Source: DATEMK01 sp035275625
GTDB lineage: Bacteria > Bacteroidota > Bacteroidia > AKYH767-A > OLB10
Assembly: GCA_035275625.1 (NCBI GenBank)
Contig: DATEMK010000502.1
Span: forward strand, 1 to 16,463
DNA length: 16,463 nucleotides
Direction of reading: 5' to 3'
Below the pieces are notes generated by a model. It saw nothing but the letters and a program-made list of their open reading frames with translations. It did no database searches and had not been told where the DNA came from. Both the position numbers and the translations under genes were made by a program. Numbering within the stretch: the first letter of the stretch is position 1; each line of letters begins with the position of its first letter. This document shows positions 1-8,152 of the stretch, in pieces.

Positions 1-222
1 ACTGCATCTTTTGCCATGTTGGGTGATTTGAACATTGCCGAACCAGGAGCTTTGATCGGTTTTGCAGGACCGCGTGTTGTAAAGGAAACTATTGGAAAAG
101 ATTTACCAAAAGATTTTCAAACTTCTGAGTTTGTTTTAGAACATGGCTTTTTAGATTTTATTGTCAGCCGAAAAGATTTGAAAAATAAAATCGGCCAGGT
201 GCTGGAGCTTTTTGAAAACTAA
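1..222 (+). CDS. accD: Acetyl-CoA carboxylase carboxyltransferase subunit beta, C-terminal part (5' end outside window)
   Basis: The reading frame is open from the first base and ends at TAA 220-222, giving the last 73 residues of a longer protein. The residues match the conserved end of AccD: TASFAMLGD, then NIAEPGALIGFAGPRV, then a SEFVLEHGFLDFIV block, close to the usual AccD ending. AccD forms the carboxyltransferase with AccA and moves the carboxyl group from biotin carboxyl carrier protein to acetyl-CoA, making malonyl-CoA for fatty-acid synthesis in the cytoplasm. The ATG at 16 is internal and is not the start. The N-terminal zinc-ribbon region lies outside the window, so its state cannot be judged. 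The gene reads toward nth, but 103 bases with a long inverted repeat lie between them, so co-transcription is uncertain. Confidence 0.93.
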   Translation, partial: TASFAMLGDLNIAEPGALIGFAGPRVVKETIGKDLPKDFQTSEFVLEHGFLDFIVSRKDLKNKIGQVLELFEN

Positions 223-312
223 TTCAATTGTTATATTGTTATATTGCTATTATTGTTAAATGGTTGAATGGTTTTACCAGCAATAAAACAATATAACAAT
301 ATAGCAATTCAA
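223..312. repeat. AT-rich long inverted repeat with 8-base internal periodicity
   Basis: The left arm (223-255) and right arm (281-312) are near-complementary over about 32 bp, with a few mismatches and a one-base bulge, around a 25-base centre (256-280). Both arms are made of roughly 8-base units: gttatatt twice on the left, acaatata twice on the right. It begins directly after the accD stop codon and ends 13 bases before the nth start. As RNA it could fold into a long hairpin and act as a terminator or processing site for accD, but no T-run typical of an intrinsic terminator follows. It may instead be a dispersed intergenic repeat. The structure is visible; the function is inferred. Confidence 0.75.
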
Positions 313-325
313 CAATTTATCCTCC

Positions 326-973
326 ATGACTAAAAAAGAACGCTACAAAAAAATCATTGAATATTTCAGTGAGCATAACCCTCATGCTGAAACCGAATTG
401 GAATATGAAAGTCCTTACCAGCTTTTGGTTTCGGTAATTCTTTCTGCTCAATGCACTGATAAGAGAGTAAACATGACTACCCCTTCTTTTTTCAAAACAT
501 TTCCTACTGCTGAAAAATTAGCAACAAGCACTCCTGAAAAAGTTTTCCCATTAATAAAGAGTATCAGCTATCCGAATAATAAAGCAAAACATTTAGTGGG
601 CATGGCGAAAATGCTGGTGAATGATTTTAACGGGGTAGTTCCATCTGATGTGGATGAACTGCAAAAGATGCCGGGTGTAGGAAGAAAAACTGCAAACGTG
701 ATTGCATCTGTTGTTTTCAATAAAGCAGCCATGGCAGTTGACACACACGTGTTTCGTGTAGCCGCACGGTTAGGATTGACAACAAATGCAAAGACTCCAT
801 ACGCAACCGAAATGCAGTTAATAAAAAATATTCCTGAAGATAAAATTCCGCTTGCTCATCACTGGCTTATTTTGCACGGTAGATATGTATGTGTGGCGAG
901 AAATCCTAAATGCCCTGAATGCGGGTTAAAGCAATGGTGTAAGTATTATGAGGGTTTGAAGTTTGAGGTTTGA
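326..973 (+). CDS. nth: Endonuclease III (DNA glycosylase / AP lyase)
   Basis: This 215-residue protein has the usual length for Nth. It is a base-excision repair enzyme that removes oxidised pyrimidines and cleaves the DNA backbone at abasic sites. The helix-hairpin-helix is seen as MPGVGRKTANV at residues 115-125 with the catalytic lysine at about K121. The catalytic aspartate is D139 in AVDTHVFRV. The C-terminal [4Fe-4S] cluster loop is complete: C189-x6-C196-x2-C199-x5-C205. All key residues are present, so the enzyme should be active. ATG 326 is the natural start (MTKKERYKK); no clear Shine-Dalgarno sequence precedes it, which is normal in Bacteroidota. The last codons are built from a heptamer tandem repeat, so the KFEV tail has probably been altered by repeat growth. 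It converges with the minus-strand gene ending at 983, with 9 bases between. Confidence 0.97.
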   Translation: MTKKERYKKIIEYFSEHNPHAETELEYESPYQLLVSVILSAQCTDKRVNMTTPSFFKTFPTAEKLATSTPEKVFPLIKSISYPNNKAKHLVGMAKMLVNDFNGVVPSDVDELQKMPGVGRKTANVIASVVFNKAAMAVDTHVFRVAARLGLTTNAKTPYATEMQLIKNIPEDKIPLAHHWLILHGRYVCVARNPKCPECGLKQWCKYYEGLKFEV

Positions 974-988
974 AGTTTAAAGTTATTT
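954..988. repeat. Heptamer tandem repeat spanning the nth stop codon
   Basis: Four consecutive 7-base units with consensus gtttgaa (954-960, 961-967, 968-974, 975-981) and a degenerate fifth (982-988) cover the end of nth, its stop codon at 971-973, the convergent gap and the last codons of the opposite gene. The same heptamer family occurs in the reverse orientation inside the kelch gene at 13543-13570. A small hairpin (gttatt 982-987, loop, aataac 992-997) lies at the right edge and might help end convergent transcription. Confidence 0.7.
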
Positions 989-3469
989 TGCAATAACAAT
1001 TTTCCCATTCCACCTCTCCCCTGTTTTTTCATTTATAAGATTAAATAAATAAACACCCGGTTGTTTGTTGTCTTTGGTTAAAATGATCTGATTGCTTTTT
1101 GTAGTAACACTTTCTGTTACGCGGCCGGTGATGTCGTAAAGGGTAAAAAGATATTCGTCTTTTTTATTATTTCTAAAAGTCAGTTTAGATTCAGTAGTGA
1201 GAGGATTTGGATAAACATTCATAAAATTTGAAACACTCTGCTCTTGGATACTAACAGAACCTGACGGCAATGCTTTTGTTCTCCAATACCCTCTTCCATA
1301 AGTACCGATCCTGATGGTAGTATCGGGTTTGTAAAAATGAATATCTTCAACAACCACGGCCGGTAAACCATTATTGAAAGGTGTCCATGAAATACCGCCA
1401 TCTTGTGTAACCCAAACTCCAAGATCGGTTCCGGCATAAAGTGTTAAGTTATCCCACGGATCAACTGTTAAGGTTATTGCAGGTACAGCAGGAAGATTCG
1501 CGGAAATATTTGTCCATGTAATTCCTGAATTCACAGATTTGAAAACCTGGTCCTGGGTTGCAAATGAACCGACAGAAGCATAAACAACTCCTGTGTTCTG
1601 CGGATCAGCAGCAAGATCGGTAACAGGGAAACCGGGGGAATTGGCAAGCTGAAACCATATGTTTCCGCCATTAACGGTGCGGTAAACAGTTCCTCCGAAA
1701 AGCTCGGATGCATAAATGAGGTCAGGATTTATTTTATCGTACTCAAAGCAACCGATGGAGCCTGTAGTTGCCATTGTTTGCCAGGTTGCTCCGCCATTGA
1801 TGGTCTTATACATAAAATCATCATTGGATGACAGCAGCGTTTGATTATCGTTCGGATGCATCACCATCGGCATACGCCATTGATCAGCAGCAGAAGTACC
1901 GCTGTTTACCTGTGACCAATTAAGTCCCGAATTATTACTTTTAATACGCCTGTAATTTAAATACACAGTTGCATACCATGTATCCTCATCCTGGTGATCA
2001 ATGGTACAGCCAAAGGCATCGCCTGAAAATTCATTTTCCCACGCAGCAACACTTAATGATTGTGTGCTTGAAAAAAGTCCCACATCCTGCGCACCGCCAA
2101 TGACCACCTCCGAATCGGTTTCTGCGAAAGCAATGCTGTAAAACTGGTGAGTGATAAGTCCATCGGAAATGCTTGTCCAGGTTACTCCTTCATTACCGGA
2201 ATAATTTATTCCTCCGTCATTGCAATCGAAAAGATGCCCAGTTAGAGGATGAAACAAAGTCTGATGATGATCGGGATGGACAGTGTAAGCAGTAGCGGTT
2301 GAATCTAAATCGCAATTTGTCCATATATATCCGCCATCTATACTTTTCCAGAAACGTGTTCCGCCCGCAATAAGAACATTAGTATCATTTGGAGAAATTA
2401 CAATTGTGTTATCATACCAGCCCTGGCAAATGTTTTGGTAAGGCGGATGATAGCAATGAATATCCACATTAGTTGGAATTTGCGTGAATGTGGTTCCGAA
2501 ATCATCTGACTTGTACAAACCTTCCATCGGGCCCAGGCCGTTAACAGAGCTTTGTGAAATGTTTGCAAAAATTATATTGTTATAGACAGGGTGAACTGCA
2601 AGGCTTGCGTAACCCATATCAGTAAGAGCCGGTAATCCTGACCCGGTAACAAGCGACCAGGTTTGTCCTGAGTTAAACGATTTGTAAAATCCTCCCGGGT
2701 ACATGGCACTATAGTAACGGGCAGCGAGATAAAGATTAGCAGGATTTTGAGGATCCTGTACTATGCGCGATGGCATACGGTCCAGCACGTAAGAATAAGT
2801 GAGGCCGCCATCATTTGAAAAATAAATTCCGAAAGAAGTGGCAACACAAACTTTGGATGTGTCATTTGAATTCCACATAATATCCATTCCGGCAAAACTG
2901 TCACCGAGCCCTGCGGTTATATTAGTAAGGCTCCAGCTCTGACCATCATCGTGCGAAATGAGGATTCCGAACCCGCTGGTAAATTCACTGCCAAAAGCAT
3001 ATCCTTCACCTGTAGCAATAATTATGCTTGAAGGATTTTGAGGATTAATTGCAACAGCACCCACGCCCATGGTGGGATAATTATCGGTAATAGGAATCCA
3101 TGTAGCGCCATAGTTTGCAGTTTTCCAAAGTCCGCCACTTGCAGAACCGGCATACATAATATTTGTATCAGTCGGATGAAATGCAATGGAAATAATTCTG
3201 CCGCTTTTAGTATGAGGCCCCAAATTTTCCCATGTACTTATTTGTGTGGTTTTATTCTGAGCCTGATTTATTTTTTCCCATTCCTGCCATCGCGCCCAGT
3301 CCATATTCGGATGACCGGCAGCACTTCTTCGTTGCTTTAAATCATTAATGCGCTTGTATTGTTTTATCTTCCAGACGCTGTCAGGTAAATCGGGTTTGTT
3401 TTTACGCAAGTCCATCTGGGAATAAGCAGATATAGAGAAAAACAACATCAGAAATACAAAATATTTCAT
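983..3469 (-). CDS. Secreted Asp-box (BNR/VPS10-sortilin-like) double beta-propeller protein with T9SS type A tail
   Basis: The 828-residue product starts with a signal peptide (MKYFVFLMLFFSISAYSQ). Residues about 80-735 carry some twelve Asp-box-like motifs of the S-x-D-x-G-x-T-W type: for example SHDDGQSW near 172, SIDGGYIW near 376, TINGGATW near 556 and TQDGGISW near 688. This count fits two propellers, as in sortilin VPS10 domains and in GH74-type glycoside hydrolases. Residues 745-828 form a T9SS sorting domain with YPNPLTT, LYDITGR and GVYLFNL, so the protein is expected to be exported and held at or released from the cell surface. No catalytic pair can be assigned by eye, so enzymatic activity is open. 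It is the last gene of the leftward array, 12 bases after its neighbour. The start is ATG at 3469. Confidence 0.9.
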   Translation of the reverse strand: MKYFVFLMLFFSISAYSQMDLRKNKPDLPDSVWKIKQYKRINDLKQRRSAAGHPNMDWARWQEWEKINQAQNKTTQISTWENLGPHTKSGRIISIAFHPTDTNIMYAGSASGGLWKTANYGATWIPITDNYPTMGVGAVAINPQNPSSIIIATGEGYAFGSEFTSGFGILISHDDGQSWSLTNITAGLGDSFAGMDIMWNSNDTSKVCVATSFGIYFSNDGGLTYSYVLDRMPSRIVQDPQNPANLYLAARYYSAMYPGGFYKSFNSGQTWSLVTGSGLPALTDMGYASLAVHPVYNNIIFANISQSSVNGLGPMEGLYKSDDFGTTFTQIPTNVDIHCYHPPYQNICQGWYDNTIVISPNDTNVLIAGGTRFWKSIDGGYIWTNCDLDSTATAYTVHPDHHQTLFHPLTGHLFDCNDGGINYSGNEGVTWTSISDGLITHQFYSIAFAETDSEVVIGGAQDVGLFSSTQSLSVAAWENEFSGDAFGCTIDHQDEDTWYATVYLNYRRIKSNNSGLNWSQVNSGTSAADQWRMPMVMHPNDNQTLLSSNDDFMYKTINGGATWQTMATTGSIGCFEYDKINPDLIYASELFGGTVYRTVNGGNIWFQLANSPGFPVTDLAADPQNTGVVYASVGSFATQDQVFKSVNSGITWTNISANLPAVPAITLTVDPWDNLTLYAGTDLGVWVTQDGGISWTPFNNGLPAVVVEDIHFYKPDTTIRIGTYGRGYWRTKALPSGSVSIQEQSVSNFMNVYPNPLTTESKLTFRNNKKDEYLFTLYDITGRVTESVTTKSNQIILTKDNKQPGVYLFNLINEKTGERWNGKIVIAK

Positions 3470-3481
3470 GCTTTTAGTTTT

Positions 3482-5086
3482 TTAATTACTGATCACAATT
3501 TTCCCATTCCACTTCTCCCCCTTTTTTTCATTCATAAGATTATATAAATAAACTCCCGGTTGTTTGCTGCCTTTGGTTAAAATGATTTCATTGTTGGTGG
3601 TGCTAACACTTTCGGTTATCCTGCCGGTGATGTCGTAAAGGGTGAAAAGAAGTTTTTCTTTGTTGGGGTTTTTAAAAGTTAGTTTGGATTGGGTGGTGAG
3701 GGGATTCGGAGAGAATTGGTCCTGATTGTTCGGGATAAATTCTAAATCGTAAATGCCAACCGTTGTGCAAAGTGTAGTTACTGTGCTTCCGCTACCAACT
3801 ATTGTAGCGGGAGAAGTCACAATTGTTGCTGTAGAAGATACAATAATTGCAGGGTTTGTAATCTGTGTTGAAGTTCCGGATACAATGGTTGCCGGGTTCC
3901 CCTGGTTACATCCGCTATTTCCATTGGAATCGGTTTTGATTAAATAAATATGATTTCCAGTACCGGTACTGTTTTTCCCGCCCGAAATAATATATCCTCC
4001 ATCTATAGTTTGCTGAATAGAAGCAGGCACATCATCATATATGCCGCCAAAGGTTTTTGTCCACAAAGTATCTCCGCTGGAATTTGTTTTAACCAAATAA
4101 ACATCAGCATTTCCTGCACCAAAAGTTAACGTCCTTCCTGTAATAATATAGCCGCTGTCTGCTGTTTGCTGAACAGCATTAGCTTCTTCGAAATCATTTC
4201 CTCCATAAGTTCTTGTCCATAGCGTATCACCGTTACTATCAGTTTTAATCAGATAAATATCCCGGTTTCCTGCGCCATAACTATCTGTACCGCCTGCAAG
4301 TATATAACCTCCATCGAAAGTTTGCTGCACTGAAAAACCGTCATCAACATCTGCTCCGCCATAGGTTTTTGCCCAGGATAGATTCCCGGATGAATCGGTC
4401 TTAATTAAATAAGCATCCCAACTCCCGGCACCAAAAGCATTTGTGCCTCCGGTAATAATATAGCCACCATCTGAAGTTTGTTGAATAAATTCCGCGTAAT
4501 CATTGGAATTTCCTATTCCGCCCAGGGTTTTTGTCCATAAGGTATCTCCATTGCCATCCGTTCTGAGTAAATAAACATCAAGATTACCTGAACCGAAAGA
4601 CGCTGTGCGTCCTGCAATAACGTATCCCCCATCTGATGTTTGCAGAACTGCAGTACCTTCATCTTCATATATTCCTCCAAAAGATTTTGTCCACAAGGCA
4701 TTTCCGTAAGAATCGGCTTTGACTAAATAAACGTCATAGTTTCCGGCACCAAAACCATTTGTCTTTCCAGAAATAATATATCCTCCATCGGTAGTTTGCT
4801 GAAGGGATATTCCAAATTCAGTATTTGCTCCGCCAATGGTTTTTGTCCAAAGCGTATCTCCCTTAGCATCTGTCTTAATTAAATAAACATCAGCGTTACC
4901 AGCTCCAATACCTATGGCAGAACCGGTAATAATATATCCGGTGTCAGAAGTTTGCTTAGCGGAATAGCCGTAACCAGGATTTACGCCATTAAAAATTTTC
5001 TGATAGGCAATCTGCTGCGCAAAAGAAACTTGTAAAACACCTATCATAACAATCAAAACATAACCGACTTTATAAGTCTTCTTCAT
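3482..5086 (-). CDS. Secreted seven-repeat beta-propeller protein with T9SS type A tail
   Basis: The 534-residue product has a signal peptide (MKKTYKVGYVLIVMIGVLQ, then VSFAQ). Seven repeats of about 52 residues follow, each with a QQTsDGGYIItG strand, an FGAGNxDVYLIKTD strand and a GDTLWTKTxGG strand. Seven units suggest one closed seven-bladed propeller. Residues about 397-444 are a low-complexity linker made of variants of ATIVxS, ending in TVTTLCTTVG. Residues 457-534 are the T9SS sorting domain (SPNPLTTQSKLTF, LYDITGRI, GVYLYNL, NGKIVISN). Likely a surface or extracellular adhesin or binding protein; no catalytic site was recognised. Its tail DNA is about 92% identical to that of the gene ending at 6493 over 139 bases. 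Gaps to both neighbours are 11-12 bases, fitting an operon. The start is ATG at 5086. Confidence 0.9.
   Translation of the reverse strand: MKKTYKVGYVLIVMIGVLQVSFAQQIAYQKIFNGVNPGYGYSAKQTSDTGYIITGSAIGIGAGNADVYLIKTDAKGDTLWTKTIGGANTEFGISLQQTTDGGYIISGKTNGFGAGNYDVYLVKADSYGNALWTKSFGGIYEDEGTAVLQTSDGGYVIAGRTASFGSGNLDVYLLRTDGNGDTLWTKTLGGIGNSNDYAEFIQQTSDGGYIITGGTNAFGAGSWDAYLIKTDSSGNLSWAKTYGGADVDDGFSVQQTFDGGYILAGGTDSYGAGNRDIYLIKTDSNGDTLWTRTYGGNDFEEANAVQQTADSGYIITGRTLTFGAGNADVYLVKTNSSGDTLWTKTFGGIYDDVPASIQQTIDGGYIISGGKNSTGTGNHIYLIKTDSNGNSGCNQGNPATIVSGTSTQITNPAIIVSSTATIVTSPATIVGSGSTVTTLCTTVGIYDLEFIPNNQDQFSPNPLTTQSKLTFKNPNKEKLLFTLYDITGRITESVSTTNNEIILTKGSKQPGVYLYNLMNEKKGEKWNGKIVISN
3571..3709 (-). repeat. Tail-encoding DNA, copy A of the left-array homologous segment
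   Basis: This segment encodes most of the T9SS sorting domain and aligns without gaps to 6582-6720 with 11 mismatches in 139 bases, by direct block comparison. The two genes' passenger repeats differ in length and sequence, so the tail behaves as a separately conserved module. Confidence 0.85.
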
Positions 5087-5097
5087 ACTATAATTTT

Positions 5098-6480
5098 TTA
5101 ATCACTGATCACAATTTTCCCATTCATCCTCTCACCCGTATTTTCATTAGTAAGATTGAACAAATAAACTCCCGGCTTTTTGTTTCCTTTTTCCAAAATT
5201 ATTTTTGCAGAAGATGTATTAGCGGCTTCAACAATCTGACCTGTTATATCAAAAAGAGAAAAACTAAATTTATAATGATGCGGATTATTGAAAGCAATCA
5301 TGCTTTGAATACTGAAAGGGTTAGGAAAAATATTTAATCCGGGTTTGCCACCGGGTATATTCTCTGCGTTGGTTAATAAAATACTTCCGGAAATAGAATT
5401 TTGAAGACCATATAATACCATGTTCGGGGAGAGAAATCCATGATTTACATAATTGCATGATGTCCCCAATGAGTCAGGATTATTTATTACACCGATATCA
5501 TAGGAGCCATGATGGGCAAGATAAATTTTATGGTCCGAAGCAAGCTGCAGTGTACCCATTTGATCGGTGGTGCTGAAAATAATTGTTGCCGAAGCAAGAA
5601 TAGCAGCCGGGCTTCCTGCAGCCATATTGAGCTGGTATAATTTAGCAGGAGGGTTGGTCCATGAAACTATATATAATACATTCCCGGTTTCAGAGAATTC
5701 TGCTGCGTAAGTAAAATTATTTGCACCTAAATCAAATAAAAACGGATTCGTTACTGCACCGGTGGCAGCATTAAAATCTGCTATCTCAGTTTCGTGAGCG
5801 TAACAACGGGGGTTTGCTATTTTTGTTCCGTCAGGGGAAACTTTCATGCACCCCAGCCAGGCATTATTTGCTGTATTTAACGTGCCGACACTTGATATAA
5901 CAGGGTTGCCAACGCCTGACGCTGTAACAGGATAAGCATAGTACGAATTGGAAAGGCTGCTTAATTCATGCACAATTATCCAATAACCGTTTCCGGATGA
6001 GTTCCTGACTGCCGCAACTTTTTCATCCACCGGGGTAATAAGCTGAACATTTTTTACGGTTACATTTCCTAACCCTCCCATCAGGGTCATATCCACTTTT
6101 GAATAACAGAGACCGCTGGCTCCGGCCATTTCAGCGGTAGTGAAAATATAGTAGACGTCAGGATCTGCAGGATCGGGAATTATGATTGCTGATTGAGAGG
6201 AAGAGTAACCACCGTTGAGCCCGCTTCCGTTTGGCATTTGTGAATGGTTCATATTATAAACATAACGCCCATCCGTATAAAACAGCAGGCTTCCTGCCGC
6301 AGTGCTTATTGCCGTGCATCCCTCATTAGTGTTTAAAGCGCCACCTGACAGGCTCACCGGTGCGCCACTTACAAAGGATATTCCTGCATTCATCCCGAAA
6401 TACCAATTATCAAATTCCTTTTGCCCGAATGAGGCAAGGTTTAAGAAAGAAAAAACGATTACTGTGTAAATTCTTTTCAT
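5098..6480 (-). CDS. Secreted propeller-like protein with T9SS type A tail
   Basis: The 460-residue product begins with a signal peptide (MKRIYTVIVFSFLNLASFGQ). The mature N-terminus carries FDNWYFGMNAGISF, LNTNEGCTAIS, LLFYTDGRYVYN and MPNGSGLNG. This block is familiar from large Bacteroidota surface proteins, often with PKD or gliding-motility-associated C-terminal domains, where it starts a WD/lactonase-like propeller. Later strands such as MKVSPDGTKIA and LQLASDHKIYLA fit propeller blades. Residues 383-460 are a T9SS sorting domain (FPNPFSIQS, LFDITGQI, GVYLFNL, NGKIVISD), more divergent than the tails of its operon neighbours. It probably acts outside the cell; substrate unknown. It lies 12 bases after the upstream gene and 11 before the next. 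The start is ATG at 6480. Confidence 0.88.
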   Translation of the reverse strand: MKRIYTVIVFSFLNLASFGQKEFDNWYFGMNAGISFVSGAPVSLSGGALNTNEGCTAISTAAGSLLFYTDGRYVYNMNHSQMPNGSGLNGGYSSSQSAIIIPDPADPDVYYIFTTAEMAGASGLCYSKVDMTLMGGLGNVTVKNVQLITPVDEKVAAVRNSSGNGYWIIVHELSSLSNSYYAYPVTASGVGNPVISSVGTLNTANNAWLGCMKVSPDGTKIANPRCYAHETEIADFNAATGAVTNPFLFDLGANNFTYAAEFSETGNVLYIVSWTNPPAKLYQLNMAAGSPAAILASATIIFSTTDQMGTLQLASDHKIYLAHHGSYDIGVINNPDSLGTSCNYVNHGFLSPNMVLYGLQNSISGSILLTNAENIPGGKPGLNIFPNPFSIQSMIAFNNPHHYKFSFSLFDITGQIVEAANTSSAKIILEKGNKKPGVYLFNLTNENTGERMNGKIVISD

Positions 6481-6492
6481 TTTATTTTGATT

Positions 6493-8145
6493 TTAATTGC
6501 TGATAACAATCTTCCCATTCCACCTCTCCCCTCTTTTTTCATTCATAAAATTAAACAAATAAACTCCATGCTGCTTGCTGCCTTTGGTTAAAATGATTTC
6601 TTTGTTTGTGGTACTAACGTTTTCTGTTATCCTGCCGGTGATATCGTAAAGGGTGAAAAGAAATTTTTCTTTGCTGGGGTTTTTAAATGTTAGTTTGGAT
6701 TGGGTGGTGAGGGGATTGGGGAAAATGGAAATTGGGAAATTGGGTAATTGAGGTAATTGGGTAATGCCGGTGATGGTATCGGGAAAGAGTTTGACTATCC
6801 AGTAATCCTCAGTGCCATTACTATTTTCAGTTTTGTCGCCTGAAATGTTTGAAGTGGACCATCCGCCAAGTATATAGCCTCCATCAGCGGTTTGCTGAAT
6901 GGAATAAAGCCAATCTTCATTATTCCCTCCAATAGTTTTCTCCCACTGAATGATGCCCGATGTATCGGTTTTTACTATCCAGTAATCACTCGTAGCGAAT
7001 GTGGTGTCCCAATTGTTTTCTGTTTTATCACATGAAATGCCTGACCAGGAATATCCTCCAAGAATATAACCTCCATCTGCAGTTTGCTGAATAGATCTAA
7101 GATAATCAGCACTGTTTCCCCCAATGGTTTTCTGCCACTGAATATTTCCCGTTGCATCGGTCTTTACTATCCAATAATCAAATGTATTATTACAACTATT
7201 TTCCGTTTTATCACCTGAAATGTTTGACCAGGAATGTCCGCCAAGAATATAACCTCCGTCATTTGTTTGCTGTATGGAAAAAAGCTCATCACCATTGGTT
7301 CCTCCTATCGTATTCTGCCACTGAATAATTCCCGATGCATCAGTTTTCACAATCCAGTAATCAAGATAAGTTCCTCCAATGCAATTTTCTGTTTTATCAC
7401 CTGAAATGTTAGAATTCGATCTTCCTCCAAGAATATATCCTCCGTCAGCGGTTTGTTCTATGGATCTAAGCGCATCAGAAGTAGATCCCCCTATCGAATT
7501 CTCCCATTGAACGATTCCTGATGCATCGGTTTTCACAGGCCAATAATCAGAAAGTCCATTGCCGTTCTCTGTTTTATCGCCTGAAATGATTGAAAAAGAA
7601 TAGCCTCCAAGAATATACCCACCGTCTGATGTTTGCTCTATGGAAAAAAGATAATCATAATCGTTTCCCCCGATAGTATTCTGCCATTGAATAGTGCCAA
7701 GTGAATCGGTTTTTACAATCCAGTAATCCCACCCACCAATGCAGTTTTCAATTTTATCTCCTGAAATGTTTGACCAGGAATGTCCGCCCAAAATATAGCC
7801 GCCATCTGTGGTTTGCCGGATGGAATGCAACTCATCATTATCGCTTCCTCCAATGGTATTTTGCCATTGGATGTTGCCCGATGCACCGGTTTTTACGATC
7901 CAGTAATCAAAAGCACCATTGCTGTTTTCTGTTTTGTCGCCCGAAATATTTGAAAAAGAACTTCCGCCAAGGATATATCCATTATCAGCAGTTTGCTGTA
8001 TATCATAAAGTACATCACTGCTGCTTCCCCCAATCGTATTCTGCCACTCAATCCCCGGGGCGGTTTGGGAAAAAGAAGAAGGCATAAGGCATATGGCAAA
8101 AGGGATAAGGAGAAAAAAAGTTTTGTATTTTTTTTTCAATTCCAA
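6493..8145 (-). CDS. Secreted seven-repeat beta-propeller protein with T9SS type A tail, TTG start
   Basis: Seven repeats of about 60-66 residues follow a signal peptide. Each has QTaDGGYILGG, a SNISGDKTEN loop (one copy reads SGISCDKTEN), DYWIVKTD and IQWQNTIGG. The unit is related to the gene ending at 3482 but carries the extra GDKTEN loop, which may bind a metal (inference). Residues 473-550 are the T9SS tail (FPNPLTTQS, LYDITGRI, GVYLFNF, NGKIVISN). The linker before the tail (TQLPQLPNFPIS) comes from an octamer DNA repeat. No ATG lies between the upstream in-frame stop and the signal peptide. The start must be TTG at 8145 or TTG at 8139; the latter gives the more usual beginning MKKKYKTFF. 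First large gene of the leftward array. Confidence 0.9.
   Translation of the reverse strand: MELKKKYKTFFLLIPFAICLMPSSFSQTAPGIEWQNTIGGSSSDVLYDIQQTADNGYILGGSSFSNISGDKTENSNGAFDYWIVKTGASGNIQWQNTIGGSDNDELHSIRQTTDGGYILGGHSWSNISGDKIENCIGGWDYWIVKTDSLGTIQWQNTIGGNDYDYLFSIEQTSDGGYILGGYSFSIISGDKTENGNGLSDYWPVKTDASGIVQWENSIGGSTSDALRSIEQTADGGYILGGRSNSNISGDKTENCIGGTYLDYWIVKTDASGIIQWQNTIGGTNGDELFSIQQTNDGGYILGGHSWSNISGDKTENSCNNTFDYWIVKTDATGNIQWQKTIGGNSADYLRSIQQTADGGYILGGYSWSGISCDKTENNWDTTFATSDYWIVKTDTSGIIQWEKTIGGNNEDWLYSIQQTADGGYILGGWSTSNISGDKTENSNGTEDYWIVKLFPDTITGITQLPQLPNFPISIFPNPLTTQSKLTFKNPSKEKFLFTLYDITGRITENVSTTNKEIILTKGSKQHGVYLFNFMNEKRGERWNGKIVISN
6582..6720 (-). repeat. Tail-encoding DNA, copy B of the left-array homologous segment
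   Basis: Gap-free partner of 3571-3709 (128 of 139 bases identical by direct count). A more diverged relative lies at the end of the 828-residue gene, around 1070-1210. Confidence 0.85.
6730..6765. repeat. Octamer tandem repeat inside a coding region (protein linker)
   Basis: Units aattggga (6730-6737), aattgggt (6738-6745), aattgaggt (6746-6754) and aattgggt (6755-6762), followed by aat, form an almost perfect 8-base tandem array. On the coding (minus) strand it reads as the Leu-Pro-rich linker between the propeller and the sorting domain. Confidence 0.75.
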
Positions 8146-8152
8146 AGTTTTT

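Noticed and set aside
982..997. Intrinsic terminator at the nth convergent junction
   Set aside because: There is only a 6-bp AT-rich stem with no clear T-run; too weak to call as a separate feature.
983..3469. Naming the Asp-box protein a GH74 xyloglucanase or sialidase
   Set aside because: Asp boxes occur in many non-enzymatic propellers and no catalytic residues could be identified by eye.
7701..8087. 128-codon ORF on the + strand
   Set aside because: It runs antisense through the repeats of the propeller gene and has repeated His/Cys-rich text caused by the repeats; no family resemblance.
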